A stretch of DNA of 64,000 bases from Streptomyces roseofulvus (GCF_039534915.1 NZ_BAAAWE010000001.1:7254001-7318000), one strand, 5' to 3'; counted from the stretch's first letter, positions 50,628 through 60,576 are shown. Translations and numbers: made by a program. Notes: generated by a model not told the origin, from the sequence alone.

Positions 50628-51890
50628 ATGCCCCGCACGCACTCCATGCCCCGGCCGCCCGCCGGCCGCCACGCCCGCATCCCGGTCTTCGGCCCCGTGC
50701 GCGGCGTCTACGTCCCGCGCACCGCGGATGCCGGCGCGTTCGCGATGAGCACCTACGGCATCCCTCTCCTGGTCCTCGCGGTCACCGACTCCGCCGCTCT
50801 GACGGGCCTGGCCTTTGTTCTCGAATGGCTTCCCCGCCTCTCGGCCTTCGCGCTCGCGGGCGCCGCAGTCGACAGGGTTGGCAGCACGCGGGTGCTGCGC
50901 ACGGCGTCGGTGCTGCGTGCCGTGGTCGTCCTGGCCGCCGCCGGTGCCCTGCCCGCGATGGGCGACGGCCTGGGCGCCGTGGTCACCGTCATGGTGCTCG
51001 CCGCCGCGACGGGCGTCCTGAGCGAGTTCGCGTACATCGCGGCCGAGACCGCCGGCGGCGCCGCGAGCCGGGACGCGGGCGAACACGCTCACCGGGTGCA
51101 GGCCGTCCTGCTCGGGATCGACCAGTGCGCCACGCTCGCCGGCCCGGCCCTGGCCGGCGTCCTGCTGCAGTACGTCGGCGCGACCGGCATGCTCCTGACG
51201 ATCGCCGCCTGCTCCCTGCTCGGCGCCGCGCTCGCCCCGCGCCAGCGCCCGATCTGGCCGCAGGAGGCTCCCGCCCCGGTCGTCCAGGGCATGAAGACCG
51301 GCTGGAGAACGCTCCGGTCGCTGCCCGCCCTGGGCTGGCTCTGTGTCGGCCTGCTCCTCTCCAACTGCGCGATCGGCCTGGTCCAGGCCGCCGGCCCCGT
51401 ACTGGTCATCCAGCAGCTCGGCGGTACCAGCAGCCAGGTCGGACTGGTCTGGTCGGCCGCCGCCGTCGCCTCCCTGGCCATGGTCGCCCTCGCCCGACTC
51501 GCCATCGATCGCGTCGGCCTGTGGCCGGTCGGCGCAGCCGCCGCCGCCCTCGCCTCCGCCACCTGCCTCGCCCTGGCCGCCGCCCACACCTACACCGTCT
51601 TCCTGGTCCTCGTGGCCCTCCTCATGGCCGGCGAGGCAGGCATGACCGTCGTCCTGCGCACCCTGCGCGCCCGCCTGGTCCCCGCCGAGGTCTTCGGCGC
51701 CACCCTCTCCCTGATCATCCTGCTGCTCCTGGCCCCCTTCCCGATCGCCGGAGCCCTGGTCGCTCTCACTCCGCCCGACCTGCTGGGCCACGTCATCACC
51801 GCCTGCGCCGTCCTGCAGGCCCTCGGACTCGCCGTCTCCTTCGCCAAGCTCCGCCGCCACCCCGCCACTCGCCGCCCCGCGACCGCGTGA
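50628..51890 (+). CDS. MFS transporter
   Basis: This 420-aa protein has about 12 transmembrane segments. It has an MFS motif A-like loop after segment 2 (LAGAAVDRVGSTRVLRTASVLRAVVVL) and a second-half counterpart (LARLAIDRVGLWPVGAAAAAL), a pattern common in macrolide/multidrug efflux-type MFS proteins. Substrate unknown. ATG at 50628 is used; ATG at 50646 is an alternative. It follows the small helical gene by 29 nt. Confidence 0.87.
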   Translation: MPRTHSMPRPPAGRHARIPVFGPVRGVYVPRTADAGAFAMSTYGIPLLVLAVTDSAALTGLAFVLEWLPRLSAFALAGAAVDRVGSTRVLRTASVLRAVVVLAAAGALPAMGDGLGAVVTVMVLAAATGVLSEFAYIAAETAGGAASRDAGEHAHRVQAVLLGIDQCATLAGPALAGVLLQYVGATGMLLTIAACSLLGAALAPRQRPIWPQEAPAPVVQGMKTGWRTLRSLPALGWLCVGLLLSNCAIGLVQAAGPVLVIQQLGGTSSQVGLVWSAAAVASLAMVALARLAIDRVGLWPVGAAAAALASATCLALAAAHTYTVFLVLVALLMAGEAGMTVVLRTLRARLVPAEVFGATLSLIILLLLAPFPIAGALVALTPPDLLGHVITACAVLQALGLAVSFAKLRRHPATRRPATA

Positions 51891-51919
51891 CCCCTACCCG
51901 TACAAGGAACCGCCCCGCC

Positions 51920-53113
51920 ATGACTCAGCCGACCGACGACACCCGGCACGAGCGTCTGCACCTGCACGAGGTCGCCTTCCTCGACGACCGCTCCTTCGAC
52001 CTCTATATAGAGGAGCGGTTCGACCAGCTGGTCACGGCTGCGATAGCCGACGCCGACGGCCGGCTCCGTCCCGAACAGCACACGGCCCTCCACGCCCCCG
52101 GACGCCTCCTTCAGCTGCACGACGCCCTCACCTTCGCCCAGGGCGACCTCCAGGTCGCCGCCGAGTGGATGGCCTACCACGGCGACGCCCGTGCCGCCCG
52201 GACCACCCGCCTCCTGCGACGCGTCCGCACCGCCCTGCACGAGGTCACCCGGAAGACCACCGCCGTGCGGCGCGAGGAGGGACGACAGCGTGAAGCCGAG
52301 GCCACGCCACCCTCCACCGACGTCATCGTCATGGCCCGCAACTGGCTCGTGGACGCCCTTCCCGACCACTTCAACCGGCTGCTCACCAGGACGTTCGCCG
52401 AGGCTGGATTTCCCCTCCGCCCCGCCGCTGCCGACGTCTTCGGCACGGTCGAGGAAGGATGGGACGACGGTCTCCTCACCGATCCGCGCACCCAGCAGGT
52501 GGACGAGCTGCTCGCCAAGGGCGCCGTCGCCTTCCGCAGCCTGGTCGCCGACGACGTCCGGGCCCAGAACGCCCGCGCCACGGCCCTGCGCCACCCGCTC
52601 CTCCAGCGGCGCTGGGCCCAGGCCCTGGACGAACTCGCCGAGCTGACCATCCCCGTGGCCCTGGCTTCCAGCTCCTCGGTCCTCGGTCCGCTGCCCGCCG
52701 GCGTCTATGACCTGCCGGAGATCGACGCGTACAAGGTCTTCAACTCGCGCCGCTTCCTCACCGCCGTCTGGCAGCGCCAAGCCGAACGCAAGCACCTCCT
52801 CCGCCACTACGCCGCCACCGTCACCGAACGCCGCCGCTCCTCCCCGGAACACGACCTGCGCCGCCGGGCCGTCAAGACAGCCATCGACCAACTCGTCAAC
52901 CAGCAGCCGGCCGCCGCCTCCCGTCTCGTCACCGGCCTGCTCCCGCACACCACCGGCGACGGCCTGATCGAACTCCCGCCCGTCGAACGCGCCAGCCTCA
53001 AACGCCGGCTCATCGCCGAAGCCCGCGCCGCTGCCGTGCCCGCACGGACACCGGACACGGCGCCGCCTCTGCCCGCGCCTGCACCCCGGCCAACCGCACC
53101 CGCCATGCGCTGA
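51920..53113 (+). CDS. Large helical hypothetical protein
   Basis: This 397-aa soluble protein begins RHERLHLHEVAFLDDRSFDLYIEERFDQLVTAAIADAD and continues with long helices (LHDALTFAQGDLQVAAEWMAYHGDARAARTTRLLRRVRTALHEVTRK). A middle domain follows (VIVMARNWLVDALPDHFNRLLTRTFAEAGFPLRP), then LPEIDAYKVFNSRRFLTAVWQRQAERKHLLRHYAATVTERRR. No enzymatic motif was recognised. ATG at 51920 is preceded by AAGGAA. It lies between the MFS gene and a DUF317 gene. Confidence 0.7.
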   Translation: MTQPTDDTRHERLHLHEVAFLDDRSFDLYIEERFDQLVTAAIADADGRLRPEQHTALHAPGRLLQLHDALTFAQGDLQVAAEWMAYHGDARAARTTRLLRRVRTALHEVTRKTTAVRREEGRQREAEATPPSTDVIVMARNWLVDALPDHFNRLLTRTFAEAGFPLRPAAADVFGTVEEGWDDGLLTDPRTQQVDELLAKGAVAFRSLVADDVRAQNARATALRHPLLQRRWAQALDELAELTIPVALASSSSVLGPLPAGVYDLPEIDAYKVFNSRRFLTAVWQRQAERKHLLRHYAATVTERRRSSPEHDLRRRAVKTAIDQLVNQQPAAASRLVTGLLPHTTGDGLIELPPVERASLKRRLIAEARAAAVPARTPDTAPPLPAPAPRPTAPAMR

Positions 53114-53145
53114 CCAGCCCCTCCTCACGAACCCCGGAGCCTCCC

Positions 53146-53967
53146 CTGCCCACCCCGCAGCCCGTAGACGGCGACGTCTACGTCACCCCCCGATACCTGG
53201 CCGGATCCTCCGGCCACGGCGACGCCGGCTTCGCGCCCGTCTCCCACTGGCCCCACCACCACCTCGACGACGGCCCCCACCAACTCGTCGTCACCAGCCC
53301 GGACCACCGCATCCGGATCGGCTGGGCCGGAGACGACTACGACCTGTGGACCATCAGCGCTGCACCCGACGCGATGTCCTCACCGCAGTGGATGGCCATC
53401 GCCAACCAGAACACGCCCACCGAACTCGTCGGCGCCCTGACCACCGCGCTCGCGCACGACTGGGCGGAAGACAGCGACCGCTTCCTCCACGCCGCCGGCC
53501 CCTGGTCCGACGCCGTCGCGCCGCTCATCACGGCCGGCTGGACACTCAGCGGCCCGGCCCGCGGACGGCTGCACGTCACCGCTCCCGACGGGCAGGCCGG
53601 GGCAAGCATCGACATCGTCAACCGGCACCCCGACGAGGCGATCACGCTGTGGGCCGGACCCTCTGGGTGGGGCACGCGCGCCGGGATCGCCTTCAGCTCC
53701 CGGACGCCCTCCCACTTGATCGCCGCCACCGCGAAGGCGTTCACCGACCCGGCACCTCTGCCCCGCTGGCGAGACACCCTTCATCCGCGCCTGGCCGCCC
53801 ACGCCACCTTCACTCCGGTCGAACCGCCCCAGGCACCGGTCCCGACGCCGCGCGACATCCGATCCCGGATCGCCGTCCGCCCGCCGGTCCCCGTCGGCAG
53901 CATCCCGCGCTGGAGCACGGCCACCCCCTCGGTGCTTCTGCCCACCCGTCCCGCTGCACGCCGCTGA
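53146..53967 (+). CDS. DUF317-family protein, apparent CTG start
   Basis: The DUF317 pattern is clear: VDGDVYVTPRYLAGSSGHGDAGFAPVSHWPHHHLDDGPHQLVVTSPDHRIRIGWAGDDYDLWTISAAPDA. Next come PTELVGALTTALAHDW and a second related half (LITAGWTLSGPARGRLHVTAPDG, SRTPSHLIAATAKAFTDP). The family is found on actinobacterial plasmids and integrative elements; function unknown. No ATG, GTG or TTG lies in frame before the conserved part. CTG at 53146 is preceded by GGAG at 6 nt, giving 273 aa. Confidence 0.82.
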   Translation: MPTPQPVDGDVYVTPRYLAGSSGHGDAGFAPVSHWPHHHLDDGPHQLVVTSPDHRIRIGWAGDDYDLWTISAAPDAMSSPQWMAIANQNTPTELVGALTTALAHDWAEDSDRFLHAAGPWSDAVAPLITAGWTLSGPARGRLHVTAPDGQAGASIDIVNRHPDEAITLWAGPSGWGTRAGIAFSSRTPSHLIAATAKAFTDPAPLPRWRDTLHPRLAAHATFTPVEPPQAPVPTPRDIRSRIAVRPPVPVGSIPRWSTATPSVLLPTRPAARR

Positions 53968-53985
53968 CCACCAGGAGCCCCGCGC

Positions 53986-54462
53986 TTGTCCCTGTACGCC
54001 GAGCAGTTCTTCGACGACCACCTCACCCTCCCGTATCCGGAGGCGGCCGTCGTCGGAAACACCTACTACGCCAGACCCGCCCCCGACCTTCCTCTCCGAC
54101 TTCGGATCAGCTTCACCGACACCCGCATGCACCAGCGCTACGACGGCCTACGCCTCGAAGTCGTGCACCTGGAAAGGGGGTTGATCGACTCCCAGTGGCT
54201 GAGCTTCGCCGACCACGGTGCCTTCGCCGTCCGCGACAAGCGGCTGGGCACCAGGCCCGGGGAAGGGAACTACGGCACCTTCACCGACTGGCGCCACACC
54301 GACACGCCACCCTGGCAGGGCATCGGCACCGCCATCCTCCGCAAGGCGATCGACCGCTACGTCCAGCTCTGGTTCCCCGGCGCCCCGCAGATACGTACGG
54401 AGACGAAACCCTCTGCGGCCCTGCCCAGCCGGACCGCCATCCCAGCCGCTCGCAGCCGGTAA
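53986..54462 (+). CDS. GNAT-like hypothetical protein
   Basis: This 158-aa protein starts with TTG at 53986, behind AGGAG at 7 nt. It contains LPLRLRISFTDTRMHQRYDGLRLEVVHLERGLIDSQWLSFADHG and, later, PPWQGIGTAILRKAIDRYVQLWF. QGIGTAIL resembles the acetyl-CoA loop of GNAT acetyltransferases. The gene at 60693 has the same opening (FELRLRISYTDE) and a clearer GNAT loop (RGHGLGAIL), so the two are probably related. Substrate unknown. Confidence 0.6.
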   Translation: MSLYAEQFFDDHLTLPYPEAAVVGNTYYARPAPDLPLRLRISFTDTRMHQRYDGLRLEVVHLERGLIDSQWLSFADHGAFAVRDKRLGTRPGEGNYGTFTDWRHTDTPPWQGIGTAILRKAIDRYVQLWFPGAPQIRTETKPSAALPSRTAIPAARSR

Positions 54463-54521
54463 CCCCGCCTCGCGGCTCCTCTCACCACCGACACCCACTC
54501 CGACAGGACTTCACCATCTCC

Positions 54522-56231
54522 ATGCGTCTTCGCTCCGCCCGATCCGTACACCTGGCCGTCGCGGTCGCCGCCTGCACGGCAGGCACTGTCCTGGCCACCC
54601 CGGCCCTGGCGGCGCCTTCGGCCGGCGAGATCCTCGGCCCGGGCTACACCATCCCGGACTCCGAAGGGAACGCCGGCTCCAGCCACATCGGCGCCTACGG
54701 CCCGCCCGGCCCGGCCGTCCACGGCGACGCCGAGACCTACTGCGCCGACCCCGAGCGCAAGGGCCCCGCCGACGCAGGCGGCTACGGCGCCCCGCAGCCG
54801 GTGACGTCCTGGACGTCGTCGGTGACCGGCAAGACCGTGCCGAAGGAGCGTCTCGCCCAAGCCGCGTACGTGATCGGCAAGTACGGCCAGACTCGCGACA
54901 ACGCGCAAGCGGCGGCGGTCGACGCCGTCGTGTACGAGTATCTGGCCGGCGGCACGTACGCCCTCGACGGCGCCCGCGGCAAGCAGCGCCTGGGCTACCC
55001 GGTCGTCTCGCCGACCGCCCGCACCCTCGCCCAGGGCTACATCGCCGAGGCCAAGCGGCTCGCCGGCCCCTACTCCCTCACGATCACTCCGTCGGTGACG
55101 ACCACCAGCGCCGGGACGAAGGTCACCGTCGCCGTGCAGGTCGCCACGAGCGCGGGCGCCCCCGTGCCGAAGGTGACCGTCGCGCTGGCCGAGTCCGGCT
55201 CCGGCACCGCCTCCGGGAAGGTCACCACGAGCGCGAGCGGCACCGCCGAGTGGTCGTTCACCGCGAAGACCGCGGGCACCGCCAGCGTCACCGCGAAGGC
55301 CGACGGCCTGCCCGCCACCCACCTGCAGGTCCTCACCCCGAAGAACCCCGCCGCCCAGCGGATGCTCCTCGCCGGCGGCACCACGAGCGTCAAGGACTCG
55401 GCCGCCGTCACCGTGGACGAGGCGACCGGCGGCGTCACCATCCGCAAGAAGGACCCCGAGGGCAGCCGGCTGGTCGGCGCCGCCTTCGAGCTCTTGGACA
55501 AGGACGGGAAGAAGGTCGCCGCGGGCAAGACCGACGAGCACGGCGTCCTCGCCTTCGGCCAACTCCGGGCCGGCACTTACCGCCTGCGCGAAACGTCCTC
55601 CGGCAGCCCCGTCCACGACCTCGTTCCGGAGCAGACCATCACGATCACCGCCGGACGCACCGCCCAGGCCAACCCGATCGACCTGGTCGACCCGTTCAAG
55701 AAGGCCGATCTGTCGGTGAAGAAGATCGACAAGAACACCGGCAAGCTGCTCGCGGGCGCGGTCATCGCCATCCGGGCCGACGAGATGGACAAGACCGGCA
55801 AGCACGTCCCCGGCAAGGTCGTCACCACGCTGACCACCGGCACGAACGGCACTGCCGAGGCCGACCTCGACGTCACCCTCAAGGCCGGTACCCGCTACTG
55901 GGCCGCCGAGACCACCGCCCCCGACGGCTACCAGCTCGACACCACCCCCCTCGCCTTCACCGCGAAGCCCGGCGCCGCCGTCGCGGTCACCCTCGCCGAC
56001 CAGCCCGTCCCGACCACCCCGCCGCCGAGCCCCAGCACCCCGCCCCCGGCTCCGCCCACGACGCCCCCGGCTCCGCCGAGCACGCCGCCGGCACCGCCGT
56101 CCGGCTCCCTCGCCCACACCGGCGCGGACACCACACCGTGGCTGATCGCGGGCGCGACCGCTCTGCTCGCCGGCGGCTCGGGCCTCTACCTGTTCAGCCG
56201 CCGCCGGCGCACGAACGACACGGCCAGCTGA
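54522..56231 (+). CDS. LAxTG cell-wall surface protein with SpaA-like repeats
   Basis: This 569-aa surface protein has a signal peptide (HLAVAVAACTAGTVLATPALAAP). The N-terminal region has a TQxA/thioester-like look (AETYCADPERKG, then NAQAAAVDAVVYEYL). Next are an Ig-like domain (SLTITPSVTTTSAGTKVTVAVQVATSAGAP) and two SpaA/Cna-B-like repeats (VTIRKKDPEGSRLVGAAFELLDKDGKKV, and LSVKKIDKNTGKLLAGAVIAI). A Pro-rich wall spanner precedes the sortase signal SLAHTGADTTPWLIAGATALL with a basic tail. Sortase E would link it to peptidoglycan. ATG at 54522. The next gene is a shorter relative. Confidence 0.88.
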   Translation: MRLRSARSVHLAVAVAACTAGTVLATPALAAPSAGEILGPGYTIPDSEGNAGSSHIGAYGPPGPAVHGDAETYCADPERKGPADAGGYGAPQPVTSWTSSVTGKTVPKERLAQAAYVIGKYGQTRDNAQAAAVDAVVYEYLAGGTYALDGARGKQRLGYPVVSPTARTLAQGYIAEAKRLAGPYSLTITPSVTTTSAGTKVTVAVQVATSAGAPVPKVTVALAESGSGTASGKVTTSASGTAEWSFTAKTAGTASVTAKADGLPATHLQVLTPKNPAAQRMLLAGGTTSVKDSAAVTVDEATGGVTIRKKDPEGSRLVGAAFELLDKDGKKVAAGKTDEHGVLAFGQLRAGTYRLRETSSGSPVHDLVPEQTITITAGRTAQANPIDLVDPFKKADLSVKKIDKNTGKLLAGAVIAIRADEMDKTGKHVPGKVVTTLTTGTNGTAEADLDVTLKAGTRYWAAETTAPDGYQLDTTPLAFTAKPGAAVAVTLADQPVPTTPPPSPSTPPPAPPTTPPAPPSTPPAPPSGSLAHTGADTTPWLIAGATALLAGGSGLYLFSRRRRTNDTAS

Positions 56232-56472
56232 CCAGGAGTCTCGGGTCCCGCTCCACCGGTCCCGAACCCGACAACCCGCAGCGTGTAGACGGACAGGCAG
56301 CACGCCATCGTCCCAGCCGCCACCTGACGGCACGCGGCCACTTCTCCTTCGGACGAGCCCGCCTCCGGCACGCCCCGCCCCGGCACCCGTCCCAACGCCG
56401 GCTACCCGCTCTCGCTGACTTCCGCCCTCAAGGCGTTCCGCCCACCACCTGACCGAGGAGAACTCCTTCTTC

Positions 56473-57470
56473 ATGCGTGTCCCCGCCGTACCGCGGCCAC
56501 CGTCGCCGCGACCACCCTGGCAACCAGCTCTCTGATCTGGGCCCCGACCGCCTTCGCCAACGCCCCCGAGATCCCGCCGGGCGCCGTCGAGATCACCAAG
56601 AAGGACCCGGACGGCACCCTGCTCGCCGGCGCCGCGTTCGCCCTGCTCGACACCCTCAACGGCGCCAAGGCCCTGACCGGCAAGACGAACGCCGACGGCA
56701 TCCTGCTCTTCGAGGGCGTCCACCCCGGCAGCTACTGCCTCAAGGAGACCTCGACCGGCAGCCCCCTCCACGACCTGGCCCCCGACCAAGACGTCATCGT
56801 CGCCCCCGAGCACACCGCGAAGCTCACGATCATCGACACCTTCAAGCCCGCCGAGCTGCTCGTGCGGAAGACCGACAAGAAGACCGGCAAGCCCCTGGCC
56901 GGCGCCGTCATCAACATCACCCCCGCCACCGGCATCGGCAAGACGATCACGCTGACCACCGGCAAGGACGGCACCGCCACCACCCCGCTCCCCGTCTCCT
57001 CCCGCAACGGCACCACCTACACCGGCACCGAGACCAAGGCCCCCACCGGCTACGAACTCGACACCACCCCCGTCAAGATCACCGCCAAGCCCGCCGCGAA
57101 GACCACCGCCACCTTCACCAACACCAAGAAGAACAAGCCCACCCCGCCGCCCACCACGCCCCCCACGACTCCGCCCCCGACGACCACACCGCCCATTACG
57201 CCCCCGACGACCCCGCCGGTCACCCCGCCCACCACACCGGCGACGACCCCGCCGGCCACCCCGACCCGGTCCACCTCCACCGGGCCGGTGTCCCCGACCG
57301 ACACCCCGAGCACCCCGCCCTCCGAGGGCTCCCTCGCGCACACCGGCGCCGACTCCAACGCGTGGCTCCTCGCGGCCGGCGGCCTGCTGTTCGCGGCCGG
57401 CGGCGGGGCGCTGATCGCGGCACGACGGAAGAAGACGCAGGACGAGGCGAAGACTCCGACCACCGGCTGA
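56473..57470 (+). pseudogene. Second LAxTG protein with SpaA-like repeats, frameshift in the signal peptide
   Basis: The main frame encodes a signal-peptide body (TAATVAATTLATSSLIWAPTAFANA), two SpaA/Cna-B-like repeats (VEITKKDPDGTLLAGAAFALLDT, and LLVRKTDKKTGKPLAGAVINI), a Thr/Pro-rich spanner and the sortase signal SLAHTGADSNAWLLAAGGLLF with a basic tail. The only suitable ATG (56473) is in another frame. One extra C in the CCCC run at 56481-56484 would give MRVPRRTAATV and join both parts (about 332 aa). It is either a true frameshift or a sequencing slip. Otherwise the protein would be an intact partner of the preceding gene. Confidence 0.8.
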
Positions 57471-57531
57471 TCAGAGGGACCTGCCAGGAGCCGAGGCGCG
57501 AGCACGCGGCACAGGCAAGCCCCTTTCAGCC

Positions 57532-57570
57532 CGAAGGCCCCGGGAACCACCACGGTTCCCGGGGCCTTCG
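57532..57570. terminator. Strong bidirectional hairpin terminator
   Basis: CGAAGGCCCCGGGAACC (57532-57548) pairs perfectly with GGTTCCCGGGGCCTTCG (57554-57570): 17 bp with a 5-nt loop. It lies between the plus-strand LAxTG gene and the convergent small gene at 57608-57760 and can serve both. Confidence 0.85.
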
Positions 57571-57607
57571 CCATGTCTGCGGAGACCGATACCGCTCCGC
57601 TACAGCG

Positions 57608-57760
57608 TCAGACGCGCATGACGGCCACCGACGCGAGGGCGCCGGCCGCCCATGCGAGGAGCAGGCCCTGCTCCCTGCTGAGGCCGTTCGCGTCGGCCCA
57701 CCGCTTCGCGAGGGAACGCACGATCATTCCGGTCACCGCCGCTGCCGTATTCCTGGACAT
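57608..57760 (-). CDS. Small hypothetical protein
   Basis: This 50-aa peptide reads MSRNTAAAVTGMIVRSLAKR, then WADANGLSREQGLLLAWAAGALASVAVMRV. The C-terminal half could be a short membrane or amphipathic helix. ATG at 57760 is preceded by AAAGGA at 7 nt, good support for such a short gene. The strong hairpin at 57532-57570 lies downstream. It is divergent from the 57933 gene. Confidence 0.6.
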   Translation of the reverse strand: MSRNTAAAVTGMIVRSLAKRWADANGLSREQGLLLAWAAGALASVAVMRV

Positions 57761-57932
57761 GGACAAGTCCTTTCGAGAGGGGAGAGCAGCGCCCGAGTTG
57801 GTGCCGCGCACCCACAGAAGCAGCGCAAACCTGCTGGTGGCAACGGGGGCCGACCCGTTTGCAAGTTAGACCGGCCTGGAGTGGGAGTACTCGGCTCGCG
57901 CGGCGTACCGCAGCGCCCCTACGCTGCCCGGC

Positions 57933-59039
57933 ATGGCAGTCGAACCCCGTCTCCTACAGCGCGCCGACCTTCTGCGCGCCGCCACATCCGCCGGCTTCAG
58001 CACCATTACCGCGAGGAAGCTGGAGAGCTTCATCAGCAACGGCCTGATGCCCCATCCCACCCGAGCCGGCAACGACGGACGCCGCCCGGTCTGGATCTAC
58101 CCGACGGACAGTGACCGTCAGCTGGTCCAGCTCCTGCGCTGGCGCGAGCGCACACGGGACGTGAACCTGCTGCGCGTCGTGCTGTGGGTCGAGGGCTTCT
58201 CTTTCGACCTCGACGCCGTCCGTACCTCCGCGACCATCGTGGTAGACGACCTGTCGCATGAGTTGGAGCAGCTCCTTCACGCCGAGGCATCCCGCCAGGG
58301 CCTCGACCCGGTCGACGACCAGGACGCGGTCGTGGGCACCCTCGCCGCGACCATGGCCGCGATGCGAGGCAAGAACGCGCTGCCCCGCCCGATCCGTGTC
58401 CCGGCCGGCGACCGGGCAACGGCTGTCGCGCACATGTTCCAGATCTTCGCCCTGGGCACGCGGCCCGAGGTGACGGAAGACGAGGCGGGAACGATCGAGA
58501 AGGTCCTTGGCGTCTCGCCGGGCAGACGGCAGCGGGTGGAAGGCGCCGAGCCGTGGCTGACCGGTCCAGCGAGCCTCCTCGTCGGCGCTGCCGACTTCGT
58601 GTCCCTGCCGCGGATGAGCGAAGCGCTCGCCGAAGCCACCGACCCAGAATGGGAAGAAGCCCGCTCGGTGGCCACGGCGCTCTTCCTCCAGCTCCCCGTT
58701 GTCGCCCGGGCTGTCGCCACCCACACCGGCAAGGAGAACCCCGCAGGGCTCGGGGTACTCGCCGGTTTCGACAGCGAACCCCTCTTCGCCGTCCTCCTGC
58801 TCGCCTTCGCCCTGGGAGCACGCCAGGCCGAGTGGTCCGGCAACGTTGAGGAACTGACCGACTCGCTTGCGCCATGGCCCGACCTCATCGGCGAGATGAA
58901 GCCGGTGCTTGACATGCAGCAGCACGAACTCGAGCACAACCTCGCCGGCCACGGACCCGAGACGCGTGCCCGCACCGAGAGGATCATCCAGGCCCTTATG
59001 GACGGCGAGCTGGACCCAGGCCCCAGACCTGACTGCTAG
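57933..59039 (+). CDS. Hypothetical protein with N-terminal MerR-like helix-turn-helix
   Basis: The start of this 368-aa protein reads LLQRADLLRAATSAGFSTITARKLESFISNGLMPHPTRAGNDGRRPVWIYPTDSDRQLVQLLRWRE, the shape of a MerR-type DNA-binding domain (helix-turn-helix, wing, R/Y-rich strand). The rest is a large helical domain with no recognised family (VTEDEAGTIEKVLGVSPGRRQ, SVATALFLQLPVVARAVATHTGKENPAGLG). It may be a ligand-responsive regulator. ATG at 57933. It converges with the next gene; the two stop codons are adjacent (59037-59042). Confidence 0.75.
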   Translation: MAVEPRLLQRADLLRAATSAGFSTITARKLESFISNGLMPHPTRAGNDGRRPVWIYPTDSDRQLVQLLRWRERTRDVNLLRVVLWVEGFSFDLDAVRTSATIVVDDLSHELEQLLHAEASRQGLDPVDDQDAVVGTLAATMAAMRGKNALPRPIRVPAGDRATAVAHMFQIFALGTRPEVTEDEAGTIEKVLGVSPGRRQRVEGAEPWLTGPASLLVGAADFVSLPRMSEALAEATDPEWEEARSVATALFLQLPVVARAVATHTGKENPAGLGVLAGFDSEPLFAVLLLAFALGARQAEWSGNVEELTDSLAPWPDLIGEMKPVLDMQQHELEHNLAGHGPETRARTERIIQALMDGELDPGPRPDC

Positions 59040-60576
59040 CTAGGCGTGGATCGGGGGCAAGTCGTAGCGGCTGACGGCCAGGTACGTTTCCGGGGTCGCC
59101 GCTTCGAGGAGCCCTTCGTCACTCGCCAGGTCGAGCTCTGGTTCCTCGGGACGGCGCAGCAGGTCGCGCCAGTCGCTCGTCTCTCCACGCTCATAGGCTT
59201 CCCGGAGCAGGGAACGCAGCCGGGGGCGGGCCTCCTCCTGCTGCTCGTGGAAAATCCGCCGCTGGGCGAGCCGCTGCTCTTCCTGAGCCTCTTCGCTGCC
59301 TCGCTCGTTGACGGCCAGCTGGTCCTCGGCGCGCAGCCCAGGGGTGTGCCGGGCGATGGCGAGATCTTCCTCGTGGAGGCGCGCGCAGACGGCGAACAGC
59401 TTCCGGGACATGCCGAGGTGGACTTCGGTGCCGGGGATGCGGCAGGTGAGGAAGTCGTCGATCCCCCAGGAGCGGATCTGGGAACGCGTGAGGTCCTGAT
59501 TGAGATGAAGTGCCGCTCCGCGGAGGTCGGCCCGCATGGCGCGGGTGTGGTCGTCGTCTTCCAGCGGTGTGGTGAGTCCGTGGCGTCGGTGGCGCGAAGC
59601 GCGGTCGGCCGGCACCGGGACGGTGCGCAGCTGTGAGGGGGTAGCGGAGCGCAGTGCCTGGTAGACGAGCATCTGGGCGCGGGCCGCGCCGATGAGCGCG
59701 TCGTCGTTGTCGCCGAGGTGGTTTTCGAGGTTGCCCTCGCCCGTGGCTTCCTTGCCGTCGGGGTCGGATCCGGCCGGGGGGGAGGGGCGGCTGGCCGGGG
59801 TGCAGGGCGTGGTCGATGGTCAGGAAGAGGTCGTCTCCGGGCCGCACGGCGGCTCCGACCAGGACGCTGCGGTGCGCGTACGAGCCGAGGACCTCGCTCC
59901 CAGACTCCAGCTGCGCCCACCCGCCGCGCAGGGTGCCGACGTCGCAGATGCCGCCCTTGGCCTCGATCAGCCAGTACACCTTCTCCGCCTCGTGTCGTCC
60001 CCACAGGTCCGGCAGCTTTTTCTTGGGGTCCTTGAAGGTGGCGCTCAGGGCGGGGATGGGGCCGCCGAGTTCGAGGTGCTCGGTCTGCCCCAGACCCAGC
60101 AGCGAGCGGCAGGCCCACTCGGTCATCGTCATGCCCAGCCGGTAGGCGGCAGCGCTCTTCGCGGTGCGCTCGGTGCCGTACGCGTAGACCGGGTTCAGCG
60201 TCAGGCGCCGGCCCGTGGCGCCCGGCACGGGGGGCTGGTGCTTGAAGGGGTGCGCACCAAGGTAGGCGTACAGCGGGGCGACGCGGGCGACGAGCTCCCC
60301 GTGTGCGTACCGCGGCTGGTTCTGCAGGTGCGGGCTGATGTCGCGGCCGACCTCGGTGGCCGCCTTGATGATCTCCCGCCACGTGGTGGTCGGGGCGTAC
60401 CAGCCGTCCGCCTTCGGGAACCCGTCCGTCGCGCTCCACTCCTTGTGCTTGGCCGTCCGCCACTGCTTCCACGGCTTGTCCGCGGGACCGTTACGGAACA
60501 GGACCGGTATGTCGAAGCTGTCGGCGTAGGTGAGCGGCGGCTCGTCGGGGACGTGCGCGGGGATCATCGGCGTCAT
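59040..60576 (-). pseudogene. PD-(D/E)xK-like protein interrupted by a frameshift at a G/C run
   Basis: The first frame from ATG 60576 gives about 265 residues, with conserved-looking blocks FDIPVLFRNGPADKPWKQWRTAKHKEW, LNPVYAYGTERTAKSAAAYRLGMTMTEWACRSLLGLGQTEHLEL and LPDLWGRHEAEKVYWLIEAKGG. The last contains PD, then 15 residues later E-A-K (205-207), the PD-(D/E)xK nuclease signature. At the G7 run 59776-59782 the frame shifts. With one base fewer it continues GSDPDGKEATGEGNLENHLGDNDDALIGAARAQMLVYQALRSA and runs to 59040, about 512 aa in all. This could be a decayed or phase-variable nuclease, or a sequence slip. ATG at 60567 is an alternative start. Confidence 0.65.

Noticed and set aside
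53346..54521. Extension of the LAxTG protein frame upstream of 54522
   Set aside because: It overlaps the DUF317 and GNAT-like genes in another frame, and the signal peptide starts at 54522.
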